A stretch of 64,000 nucleotides of DNA, taken from Anaerolineae bacterium (GTDB lineage Bacteria; Chloroflexota; Anaerolineae; Aggregatilineales; UBA2796). Where the stretch lies: positions 62,001 to 126,000 of the forward strand of contig JAHBVJ010000003.1 in assembly GCA_019637615.1 (NCBI GenBank), written 5' to 3'. The notes under the pieces are model-generated. The model was not told where the DNA came from, did no database searches, and saw only the letters and a program-made list of their open reading frames with translations. The translations under genes and the position numbers were made by a program. Each line of letters starts with the position of its first letter. The stretch's first letter is position 1. Below are positions 44,685-53,069 of this stretch, in pieces.

Positions 44685-45458
44685 ATGCGTTCGGGAATTC
44701 CGCGTTTCATTATGCGCCTTTTCGGCAGTCCCAGCTTTTTGCGGGGCATTATCGGCCTAGTTATCTGTGCGCCACTGTTCGCCGCGATTTATTACCTGTT
44801 GCGCTTCCTAACGGGCAACCCGATGGATTGGACACTGCCTGATGGTGGCGGCGCAAGCGGGGCTACGCTGCTGTTCGCGGGGCTAGGCGGGGCAATTGGA
44901 ATGCTCCTCGGTGTAGGCGGGTTCTCGCCGGGTTCGTCGGCACATGAAGGGCCATACGTCACGTACCTAGAGAATGCGGAGAAAGAGCACGCCCCCGGCC
45001 TGTTGCAGATCGGATTGCAGAACCTCGTCAAGTTCATCAATTGGGCGAGACCGCATATCGTGTCCAACATTCGTCCGCTGTTGATCGCGCTCGGCGTGGT
45101 CATTGCCATTGTCGCTATCATCATGTTCATCGGCGCTAATCCGATTGTGCGTGTGGCGCGGACACAAACCTACGATGTGAATGCTTCTGTGGCGTCTATG
45201 ACTGGCGATAAGTTCCTGTGGTTCGTGCTCGTGGTTGTCGTTGTGTTCGTTTCACTGATCGGGGCGGCCTTCCTCCTCTCGCTCGTCATGACTTCGGTCA
45301 GTCGGCAGGTGGAAGTTGCTAAGAAGATGAAGGTGTCGCGTTTGCCGGATGATTCGCCTGTTAATAAGTTAGGTCGCTACTTCGAGCGCTTGATCGAGTT
45401 TAACCTCGCGTGGGTGCGTGATATTGTGGAGTGGATCCGCGTCACATCATCGCGCTAG
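44685..45458 (+). CDS. Hypothetical membrane protein, four helices
   Basis: A 257-residue protein with four predicted membrane segments (about residues 20-42, 60-82, 128-150 and 178-204) and a soluble, charged loop between the second and third that contains GGFSPGSSAHEGPYVTYLENAEKEHAPG. A cytoplasmic tail follows. GAGAGGG precedes the ATG. I do not recognise the family. Its position after the cytochrome oxidase genes suggests, by neighbourhood only, a role in respiration. It stands between two terminators and is probably transcribed alone. Confidence 0.65.
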   Translation: MRSGIPRFIMRLFGSPSFLRGIIGLVICAPLFAAIYYLLRFLTGNPMDWTLPDGGGASGATLLFAGLGGAIGMLLGVGGFSPGSSAHEGPYVTYLENAEKEHAPGLLQIGLQNLVKFINWARPHIVSNIRPLLIALGVVIAIVAIIMFIGANPIVRVARTQTYDVNASVASMTGDKFLWFVLVVVVVFVSLIGAAFLLSLVMTSVSRQVEVAKKMKVSRLPDDSPVNKLGRYFERLIEFNLAWVRDIVEWIRVTSSR

Positions 45459-45485
45459 TTCATCATTTAGGGCTGCAAGATACTA

Positions 45486-45512
45486 AGGCGAGTCAACCGA
45501 CTCGCCTTTTTG
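45486..45512. terminator. Bidirectional terminator
   Basis: A 9-bp perfect stem AGGCGAGTC / GACTCGCCT with a 4-base loop, followed by TTTTTGTTT to the right. It separates convergent genes. Confidence 0.88.
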
Positions 45513-45526
45513 TTTACCGTACTTTA

Positions 45527-46729
45527 TTAGGCTGACTGCGTTGGCGTCCCGATCACCTGCGCGAACGAAAACGGCGCTAGGTCGATCTTACTACTGCCTG
45601 TCGTAACCAGATCCGCCAAGACTTCGCCAATCGCCGCCGAATGCTTGAACCCGTGCCCCGAACATGGGGAAGCGACGATCACCTGTGGATGCGCCGGATG
45701 CTGATCGATGATGAAGCGTGACCCCGGCGTCACCGTATAAAAGCAGGTTGCGGCTTTCACACACTGGTTGCTCACACTGGGAAATTGCGGCGCGACGTAG
45801 CGGCGATACATGGCGTCGGTTTCTTCCGCCGTCACCGTGCGAGAAACTGTATCAGGATCGGTGCTCGTCTCCATTTGCTCGGCGGCGATCTTCAGCCCTC
45901 CCTGTACGCCATCAATGGCAGGGAAGCCGTACAAGTATTCATCGTCCGCCTCGCCAAACATCCAGATGTAGATCGGGCACACCTCAGGCGTAAAGGCCGC
46001 GTAATTCGCGGAAACATCGAACCAATACAGCACTTGCCGATAGATATTGATGAAGTTGGCGTACTCAGCGCCTAGAAAATCCTTCACCCACGCGCCCGCC
46101 GAAATGATCACTTTTTCGGCGGTGAAGCGCCCTTGCGAGGTGATCACGGTACATAGGCCGTTATTCGTCACCTCGATGCCCTGCACTTTGGTGTTTGTCT
46201 GGAGCGTTGCGCCGAAGCGTTCAGCCAGTTTCAACTGTGCCCTGATGCAGTTTTCCGGACGTAAGAAGCCCGCCAGCGGCTCATAGTAGCCGATCTCGTC
46301 GCCGTGCAGATTGAAAGGCGGAAAACGGCGCTTGATCTCGGCAACCCGTAACACTTCATGCGCGATCTGGAACTGCGAGGCCAGTTTGATGGTTTGCTGG
46401 ACGAAGTTCTCTTTGCCGTGATGTCGTGTTTGCTGATGTTCACGCCCGATGATCAGACCGCCCGTGACAGTGTAGAGATCATCACCCGTTTGCGCTTCGA
46501 TCTCGCGCCACAATTCATGAGATCGCATTACTAACGGCACGTAAGCCGCGCCTTCGCCCACCGCTTGCCGTGTGATGCGCGTATCGCCGTGTGAAGACCC
46601 TAATGTGTGTGGCGGCGCGAACTGATCGATCCCCAATACACGCTTGCCCCGCTTCGCCAGTTGGTACAGCGCGGCGCTGCCCATCGCGCCTACGCCAACT
46701 ACAATCGCCTCGTAGACCGTTTCTGCCAT
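45527..46729 (-). CDS. FAD-dependent sarcosine/N-methyltryptophan oxidase-like
   Basis: A 400-residue flavin amine oxidase of the monomeric sarcosine oxidase type. The dinucleotide-binding motif is VVGVGAMGSAALYQL. GSSHGDTRITRQAV contacts the flavin. The covalent-flavin Cys is in AATCFYTVTPGSRFIID, and SPCSGHGFKHSAAIGE closes the active site. It oxidises the N-methyl group of an N-methyl amino acid, giving formaldehyde and peroxide. ATG 46729 gives the right N-terminus; the longer upstream frame runs into the next gene. It is 50 bases downstream of the APH-like gene on the same strand. Confidence 0.92.
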   Translation of the reverse strand: MAETVYEAIVVGVGAMGSAALYQLAKRGKRVLGIDQFAPPHTLGSSHGDTRITRQAVGEGAAYVPLVMRSHELWREIEAQTGDDLYTVTGGLIIGREHQQTRHHGKENFVQQTIKLASQFQIAHEVLRVAEIKRRFPPFNLHGDEIGYYEPLAGFLRPENCIRAQLKLAERFGATLQTNTKVQGIEVTNNGLCTVITSQGRFTAEKVIISAGAWVKDFLGAEYANFINIYRQVLYWFDVSANYAAFTPEVCPIYIWMFGEADDEYLYGFPAIDGVQGGLKIAAEQMETSTDPDTVSRTVTAEETDAMYRRYVAPQFPSVSNQCVKAATCFYTVTPGSRFIIDQHPAHPQVIVASPCSGHGFKHSAAIGEVLADLVTTGSSKIDLAPFSFAQVIGTPTQSA

Positions 46730-46779
46730 GATGTTCCTTCGCTGCTCATGCTGCCATGTGTTTTGCGTAGAAGCGCCGA

Positions 46780-48135
46780 TTATACTGGATCGGGCAGCGT
46801 ACGCAGCATCCGCCGCAGCCATTCCGGCACACCCCAGACCATTTCTCGTTTGGAGGTCGGCTCCAAGATCGCCAAAATGTGTCGATAACTTACGGCTTGA
46901 TGCAGCGATCCAAGTGGTTCCGCCAGCCGCCATGCCGCTTGGATGCGTTCTAGCGATTCATAGGTCGTCCATGCGCGGAAATAGGTTTCTAGCAAGCGCT
47001 CTCGCCCTTCGATGTTGTCCCGTTCGAGGTTTTCCATGACGGTACACAGATCGAGGAAAGGATGCGCGATGCAGGCGTCCGTCCAATCGAAAAACAACAG
47101 GGTTTCGCCCGTAATATTGCCGCTGTGGAAGTCACCATGCACCAGTGCATAGGGGATGCTGAACTGCGCCAACTCGTCGCACATCGCTTTCAGGCGCGGC
47201 GCGAGGGCACGTAACCGCGTGATCTCATCGGGTGAGAGCGGCGCCAATGCCTCGTCATCGCTCAACAAGGGATCGATCTGACTGCGCAGCACATCGAGGC
47301 GGCGGTCTAGGCAACCGACCGCCAATAACTCATCGATGGTGGAGGCGGATTGAACCTGCAACCGCGCATAGTGATCCAACACAATAGACCACTTGTCAAA
47401 GGATGGCGCGCGGCTGAGTACCATCCCGAAATCACGCATCAGCATCCAGCGCGACTCATGTTCGACGGCGAGCGGCGGCGGCACCTCATCAGGATAGCGG
47501 GCGGCGAGGGCAGCTTGCAGGGCAGGTTCATTGCCAAACAGCGGCAGCGCCGTCGCCACTTTGAAATAGATCGTGCCTCGATCTGTCTCCGCGCGCAGTA
47601 GGCACGAAATCCCCCAACTCTTGAACTGCGTGATCGGGCTGGTGAGCGTATAACCTTGCTCGACAAGCGTTTGGCACATCCATCCGGCGGCCTTCGTGTA
47701 CCAGCCGGGTTGCGCCCACGGTGGACGCAGAATCGGCTGCTGCCCGCGTGCGACTTCCATTAGATTTTCCGCGATGATGGCGCGGTGATCGGGCTGCGCA
47801 AGGGGCAGATCAGCCAGTATGTCCTGAGCGACCCAATGCGCATTGGCTGGTGGCGTCCACGGACTGGTGTGATTTTCCAGCCGATATGTCAGCGCGCGAT
47901 GCTGCCAATTTGCCGAGTACACGGCATCGACGTTGCGCAACACGGTGATGTCAGCGCCTAGCAACGCGCTCATCGATTCCGACACGATGCCGACCTGATG
48001 AAGATAGATCCGCGTTTCCAGATGGATTTGAGGCAGCGTCCACTGTCCTGAGTCATCATGCAGCAGCAGCACGCACAAGGTGTCCGTATCGATCAACAGA
48101 CCGTAAATGTCGGAGGTAAAGTGAGTTTCGGTCAT
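46780..48135 (-). CDS. APH-like phosphotransferase with Nudix-like N-terminal region
   Basis: A 451-residue protein in two parts. Residues about 1-140 resemble a Nudix-type alpha/beta fold (IYGLLIDTDTLCVLLLH, GQWTLPQIHLE) but lack the GX5EX7REUXEEXGU box, so no pyrophosphatase activity is expected. The remainder is an aminoglycoside-phosphotransferase/choline-kinase-type domain with the catalytic loop ALVHGDFHSGNI and the metal Asp in LLFFDWTDA. Substrates of such domains range from antibiotics to sugars and choline. ATG 48135 is preceded by GGTGGAGAC. The joint arrangement suggests a small-molecule kinase with a degenerate sensing domain. Confidence 0.82.
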   Translation of the reverse strand: MTETHFTSDIYGLLIDTDTLCVLLLHDDSGQWTLPQIHLETRIYLHQVGIVSESMSALLGADITVLRNVDAVYSANWQHRALTYRLENHTSPWTPPANAHWVAQDILADLPLAQPDHRAIIAENLMEVARGQQPILRPPWAQPGWYTKAAGWMCQTLVEQGYTLTSPITQFKSWGISCLLRAETDRGTIYFKVATALPLFGNEPALQAALAARYPDEVPPPLAVEHESRWMLMRDFGMVLSRAPSFDKWSIVLDHYARLQVQSASTIDELLAVGCLDRRLDVLRSQIDPLLSDDEALAPLSPDEITRLRALAPRLKAMCDELAQFSIPYALVHGDFHSGNITGETLLFFDWTDACIAHPFLDLCTVMENLERDNIEGRERLLETYFRAWTTYESLERIQAAWRLAEPLGSLHQAVSYRHILAILEPTSKREMVWGVPEWLRRMLRTLPDPV

Positions 48136-48271
48136 GTCTCCACCTTGAATAACCGCGCAGCTTGAGGTGGCGCGCCTCAGCAGGGACACTCAATGATAGC
48201 ATAGGACGTGCTGGCGGCTGCCCACCGTCATCATACGTGGGCAGCATGGAGTGCTAGTCAGGGAAAACAAA

Positions 48272-48964
48272 CTATACGTTAGGCTGTTTCTCAAAACGGT
48301 AGCCGACACGGTGCTCGGTCAGAATGTAGGTGGGATTCGCCGCATCCGGCTCGACCTTGCGGCGCAGTTGGCTGATGTAGACGCGCGGATAGTAAATATC
48401 ATCAATGTATTCTGGCCCCCACACCTGCTCCAGCAGTTCTTTTTGCGTCACCACGCGTCCGGAATTTTCCATTAGTACGATCAGCAGTTTGAACTCGGTC
48501 GGGGTCAGATGAATCTTCGCGCCAGCCACGTAGACATGCCGTCGCTGTAAATCGATCCGTAAATAGCCATCGTTATAGCCGAATTCTGATTCGCTGCTCG
48601 TCATCTGCGAGCGCCGCAGCAAGGCTTGAATCCGCGCCACGAATTCATTCAAGCGAATCGGCTTGATCAGGTATTCATCCGCGCCCGCGTTCAGACCGAG
48701 CACGATGTCTTCCTCGGTGATGGCGTTGGCGGACAGCATCATGATCGGTGTTTCCGCCACTTCGCGAATCCGCTGGCAGACGGTCAGCCCATCCATTTCC
48801 GGCATGACGATATCTAACACCACCAGATCGGGGCGTTCGGCATGAAACGTGCGCAAGCCTTCGATGCCGCTGCCGCCCAAAAAGACCGTGTATCCTTCTC
48901 GCCGCAATTTGCGACCTAGCGCATCGCGGATTGCCTGTTCATCATCAACTACCAGAATTTTCAT
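48272..48964 (-). CDS. OmpR/PhoB-type response regulator
   Basis: A 230-residue regulator: receiver domain at 1-118 (ILVVDDEQAIRDAL, phosphorylation Asp in LVVLDIVMPEMDG, Lys in YLIKPIR) and winged-helix DNA-binding domain at about 130-228 (LTPTEFKLLIVLMENSGRVVTQKELLEQVWG, then YYPRVYISQLRRKVE). No histidine kinase gene is adjacent, so its partner is an orphan kinase elsewhere. It stands alone between the APH-like gene and the divergent GNAT gene. Target genes are unknown. Confidence 0.96.
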   Translation of the reverse strand: MKILVVDDEQAIRDALGRKLRREGYTVFLGGSGIEGLRTFHAERPDLVVLDIVMPEMDGLTVCQRIREVAETPIMMLSANAITEEDIVLGLNAGADEYLIKPIRLNEFVARIQALLRRSQMTSSESEFGYNDGYLRIDLQRRHVYVAGAKIHLTPTEFKLLIVLMENSGRVVTQKELLEQVWGPEYIDDIYYPRVYISQLRRKVEPDAANPTYILTEHRVGYRFEKQPNV

Positions 48965-49216
48965 AACTTTTCACCGTATACAATAGCAAAGATGAATGAC
49001 CAATTATCTAGTTTACTCAAAAATGTAAAGGCGGCAGTTGACAATCTTATCTCAACCTTAATGAACGCTTGCTAAGATGTGAAATTGCGCAAAGCCGTAA
49101 GATTCTATCTCCAATAGTACTCTTATGTGTGAGTCTGTCATTCATTCGTATAATCTGAAAAATTGATTGTCATTGACTTCTTCAACTCACTCAACTGATC
49201 ATTAAAGGATTCGCCG

Positions 49217-50233
49217 TTGAAACTCGATCTAATCGCGACCATTGACAGGTTTGAAGCGCTGCAACCGGAATGGAACGATTTGCTGCCGACGAGCAGTACG
49301 AACCAGATTTTTCTGACCTTCCAGTGGCAGCGTGCATGGTGGAACGCCTATCAACCGGGCGAGTTGTTCATTATCACGGGACGCAATGAAGCTGGTCTAC
49401 TGGTGGGCATCGCGCCGTGGTTTATCGAAGCCGATACCCGCATCATCCGCTGCATCGGCTGCGTTGACGTAACCGACTATCTTGACGTGTTGGCTCCTGC
49501 CGAGTATCGCGAACCCTTCCTCGCGGCGGTGGCAGATTTGTTGGTGGCGCAGTCTGCCAAGTTCAGCAAGCTCGATTTGTGTAATATCCCCTTCGGTTCC
49601 GCGACGTTGGAGATATTGCCCCGTTTCTTGACCGAGCGGGGTTTTTCTTTGGACATTAAGCAGCAGGAAGTCTGCCCGATCATCGATCTGCCTACCGACT
49701 TCGAGGGGTACCTCGCGCAGCTCGACAAAAAGCAGCGCCATGAATGCCGCCGCAAACTGCGCCGCATTCAGGAAAATCAGGTCGATAAGGTGGAATGGTA
49801 CATCGTCGGGCGCAATCACGATCTTGATGCCGAGATCGATAAATTCCTGAATCTGATGCGCGCGAGCCACCCCGAAAAAGCAGAGTTTCTCACCAACGAG
49901 CAGCACTTGACGTTTTTCCGCACGATGGTGCATCAAGTCGCCCGCTGCGGCTGGTTACAACTGAGCTTCTTGACGGTGAACGGCACGCCCGTCTCGACCT
50001 ACATGAACTTTGACTTCAACAACCGTATTCTGGTGTATAACTCCGGCTTGCTGCCGGAAGGCTACTCGCAGTTCAGTCCCGGCATCGTCCTGCTGTTGTA
50101 TAACATCCAGCACGCCATCGATCTACGCCGTCCTGTTTTCGACTTTTTGCGCGGCAACGAGGAGTACAAATATCGGATGGGTGGTAAAGATCATCCCGTC
50201 ATGAATCTGGAAGCCTCGCTGGTGGCGAATTAA
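49217..50233 (+). CDS. GNAT/FemAB-like acetyltransferase (BioF2/CelD type)
   Basis: A 338-residue protein of the GNAT_CelD (BioF2-like) family. Features: FLTFQWQRAWWNAY near the N-terminus, the central basic helix KKQRHECRRKLRRIQE and the C-terminal YNSGLLPEGYSQFSPGIVLLLYNIQHAI followed by FDFLRGNEEYKYRMG. The last is the characteristic D-F-x-x-G-x-E-x-Y-K element. Such proteins serve exopolysaccharide synthesis or peptidoglycan or lipid acylation. The start is TTG 49217 with AAAGGA upstream. The glycosyltransferase gene follows after 33 bases, which suits a cell-surface glycan role. Confidence 0.87.
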   Translation: MKLDLIATIDRFEALQPEWNDLLPTSSTNQIFLTFQWQRAWWNAYQPGELFIITGRNEAGLLVGIAPWFIEADTRIIRCIGCVDVTDYLDVLAPAEYREPFLAAVADLLVAQSAKFSKLDLCNIPFGSATLEILPRFLTERGFSLDIKQQEVCPIIDLPTDFEGYLAQLDKKQRHECRRKLRRIQENQVDKVEWYIVGRNHDLDAEIDKFLNLMRASHPEKAEFLTNEQHLTFFRTMVHQVARCGWLQLSFLTVNGTPVSTYMNFDFNNRILVYNSGLLPEGYSQFSPGIVLLLYNIQHAIDLRRPVFDFLRGNEEYKYRMGGKDHPVMNLEASLVAN

Positions 50234-50266
50234 GCGGAGACTGCACCAACGGATGGAGAGCTTGTG

Positions 50267-51538
50267 ATGACCGTCATCAAGCGTATTGCGATGTTAAGCG
50301 TGCATACCTGCCCGTTAGCCGTCCTCGGCGGCAAAAAAACGGGCGGGATGAACGTGTATGTCCGTGAATTGGCGCGTGAATTTGCCCGTCGTGGCATCGC
50401 GGTGGATGTGTTCACCCGTAGTCACGCGAACGGCGTCCCGCATATCGGCGGTACGCTCGGTGAAGGCGCGCGGGTGGTGCATATTCCGGCTGGCCCCGAT
50501 GACACACTTGATCCCGATCAGGTTTATCCGTATCTGCCCGCTTTCGTAGACAATGTGATCAACTTCGCGGCGCGGGAAAATCTCCACTATGACCTGATCT
50601 ACAGCCATTACTGGTTGAGCGGCATCGTCGCGCACAGCTTGCGGGCGGCGTGGAATGTGCCCGTGGCGCAGATGTTTCACACGCTCGGCATGATGAAGGA
50701 TCGCATCGCCCATAAGGCCGTCAGTTGGCCCGCCGATCTGCGCGCCTTCTCCGAAGCCGACATCATGACGTGGGCGGATCGACTGATCGCGGCGACGCCC
50801 GCCGAACGGGAGCAGATGTTGTGGCTGTACCGCGCCCCGCGCCGCAAAATCGAGATCGTGCCACCGGGCGTCGATCTCACCAATTTCCATCCAATGTCCA
50901 CTGATCACGCCAAACGTTCGCTTGGTCTGTCGCCGCAGGATCGCGTGCTGCTGTTCGTCGGGCGGATAGAGCCGCTGAAAGGCATCGACAGCATTTTCGG
51001 CGCGTTAGCCATCCTAAAACGCACACAACCCGATCTGCTGCGCCACTTACATCTAGTCATCATTGGCGGCGACCCGAACACGGATACCGATGACAGCGAG
51101 ATGGGGCGGATCAAGGCGCTGCGGAGCGAGATGAACCTCGATGACATCATCTGGCTGATGGGAGCCAAAGATCAGGATGTGTTGAACAATTTCTATTCTG
51201 CCTCGGAAGCGCTGATCATGCCCTCGGACTACGAGAGCTTTGGCATGGTGGCGCTCGAAGCGATGGCAAGCGGCACGCCCGTGATCGCGTCCGAGGTCGG
51301 CGGGTTGGCCTTTCTCGTGCAAGATGATGTCAACGGCTATCATGTGCCCGTGCGCGAACCGGACGCCTTAGCCGAGAAAATCGCCTTGATCCTCAGCCAC
51401 CCGCAGAAACGCCAACTATTGGCTTGCAACGCCATCGAGACTGCGCAACAGTACGCATGGCCTGTCATCGCAGATCGGCTGTTGGCAGTCTTCGAAACAA
51501 TGAAGCCTCCACGTTCGGAAGCCGTCACCGCCCTATAA
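50267..51538 (+). CDS. GT4 glycosyltransferase, MshA/sucrose-phosphate-synthase-like
   Basis: A 423-residue GT-B enzyme. Visible features are MLSVHTCPLAVLGGKKTGGMNVYVRELA (the donor-sugar glycine loop of MshA and SPS), HYDLIYSHYWLSG, VPPGVDLTNFHP, VGRIEPLKGID and the retaining-GT4 EX7E motif in ESFGMVALEAMASGTP. Relatives make sucrose phosphate, mycothiol precursors or surface glycans; the acceptor is not predictable. ATG 50267 (GTG 50264 just before it). It forms a pair with the GNAT/FemAB-like gene. Confidence 0.93.
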   Translation: MTVIKRIAMLSVHTCPLAVLGGKKTGGMNVYVRELAREFARRGIAVDVFTRSHANGVPHIGGTLGEGARVVHIPAGPDDTLDPDQVYPYLPAFVDNVINFAARENLHYDLIYSHYWLSGIVAHSLRAAWNVPVAQMFHTLGMMKDRIAHKAVSWPADLRAFSEADIMTWADRLIAATPAEREQMLWLYRAPRRKIEIVPPGVDLTNFHPMSTDHAKRSLGLSPQDRVLLFVGRIEPLKGIDSIFGALAILKRTQPDLLRHLHLVIIGGDPNTDTDDSEMGRIKALRSEMNLDDIIWLMGAKDQDVLNNFYSASEALIMPSDYESFGMVALEAMASGTPVIASEVGGLAFLVQDDVNGYHVPVREPDALAEKIALILSHPQKRQLLACNAIETAQQYAWPVIADRLLAVFETMKPPRSEAVTAL

Positions 51539-51701
51539 ACGGGCATGGCGACCATAAGCGTCCGCAACCCGCATCAGCCTGACGGTTCCTCGTGACCACG
51601 AAGTCATGAATATTTAGGACTGCGTGAGACTCCCACGCCTATACTGCGCTGCATTGGTACCGCATATGACAATGTGACAATGCACTTGGCGTGAGGGATT
51701 T

Positions 51702-53057
51702 GTGACCAATTCACCAACAATGCGCGACTCAGACAAGGTCATTCCACATCAGGAGCCGATGGGGGGAACCGGCAGCGCCGAAGCCGCGCAGCAAACCGGC
51801 AAACCAACCCTGAAACGGATTCTTAAGGTGCTTGGCCCCGGTCTGGTCACGGGCGCATCCGACGATGATCCGTCCGGCATCGGCACCTATTCGCAGTCAG
51901 GAGCGTCGCTCGGCTTTGGGATACTGTGGTTAGCGCTGTGGACGCTGCCCTTGATTGCGACGGTACAGTATATCTGCGCCAAGATCGGCTTAGTCAGCGG
52001 GCGTGGCTTGGCGGGTGTGCTGCGCGAAAATTATCCGCGCAAGTTGTTGTATCCGGTCGTGGTATGTCTGATCGTCGCCAACGTGATCAATGCGGGCGTC
52101 GATCTCGGCGCGATTGGTGCGGCGCTGCATCTGCTGATTCCCATCCCGATCACCATCCTCATTATTCCCGTCACCATCGGTATTCTGCTGCTGCAAATCT
52201 TCGGTTCCTATCGACTGATTGCCAAGGTGTTCAAATGGCTGACCTTGGCGCTATTCGCCTACATCGGCGCGGCTTTCTTCGCGCGGCCTGATCTTGGCGA
52301 AGTGCTCAGAAGTCTCATTATCCCCACCTTCAGCCTTGACAAGACCTTCCTCGCCACGGTGGTGGCTATCCTTGGCACCACGATCTCACCCTATCTTTTC
52401 TTCTGGCAGGCTAGTCAAGAAGTAGAAGAAGAAGTGAGCATGGGGCGTAAGCAGCTCTGGCAGCGGAAAGGCGCGACCAACGATGAACTGACGTATGCGG
52501 CGTGGGATGTCAACATCGGCATGTTTTTCTCTAACCTCGTGATGTTTTTCATCATTCTGGCGACGGCTTCGACGCTGCACACGGCGGGCAAAACCGATAT
52601 TCAAACGGCGACCGATGCGGCGGAGGCACTGCGCCCGTTGGCGGGAGACATGGCGGGAGTCTTGTTAGCGGTAGGCTTGGTCGGCGCGGGCATCCTCGCG
52701 GTGCCAGTGCTAACCGGATCAGCCGCCTATGCCGTGGCGGAGGCATTTGGCTGGCATTATGGGTTGGACCGTAAGCCGCAGCAAGCCAAGCGTTTCTACC
52801 TGCTGATTACTGGCGCGACCGTCATCGGGATGCTGATCAATTATCTCGGCATCAACCCGATCCAAGCGCTGTTTTGGACAGGCGTGATCAATGGCTTTAT
52901 CGCCGTGCCTTTGTTAGCGATCATCATGCTGGTCGCCAATAATCATGATGTGATGGGCAAGCGGGTGAATTCGCGCATGGAGAATATCATCGGTTGGCTG
53001 ACCGTCGTCATCATGGGCGCGGCGGCGATCAGCCTCGTGCTAACGTGGAATGGATAA
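51702..53057 (+). CDS. Nramp-family divalent metal transporter, variant
   Basis: A 451-residue membrane protein with the 11-helix Nramp layout. Helix 1 has GASDDDPSGIGTYSQSG where classical Nramp transporters have DPGN. Helix 6 has LGTTISPYLFFWQASQEVEEE instead of the A-x-x-M-P-H of Mn/Fe transporters. The metal-selecting Met is thus missing, which suggests a different substrate (for example Mg2+ as in Nramp-related transporters). GTG 51702 follows GAGGGA. It runs convergently with the cyclase-receiver gene, with only 12 bases between them and no terminator visible. Confidence 0.9.
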   Translation: MTNSPTMRDSDKVIPHQEPMGGTGSAEAAQQTGKPTLKRILKVLGPGLVTGASDDDPSGIGTYSQSGASLGFGILWLALWTLPLIATVQYICAKIGLVSGRGLAGVLRENYPRKLLYPVVVCLIVANVINAGVDLGAIGAALHLLIPIPITILIIPVTIGILLLQIFGSYRLIAKVFKWLTLALFAYIGAAFFARPDLGEVLRSLIIPTFSLDKTFLATVVAILGTTISPYLFFWQASQEVEEEVSMGRKQLWQRKGATNDELTYAAWDVNIGMFFSNLVMFFIILATASTLHTAGKTDIQTATDAAEALRPLAGDMAGVLLAVGLVGAGILAVPVLTGSAAYAVAEAFGWHYGLDRKPQQAKRFYLLITGATVIGMLINYLGINPIQALFWTGVINGFIAVPLLAIIMLVANNHDVMGKRVNSRMENIIGWLTVVIMGAAAISLVLTWNG

Positions 53058-53069
53058 GTCAGCTACCGA

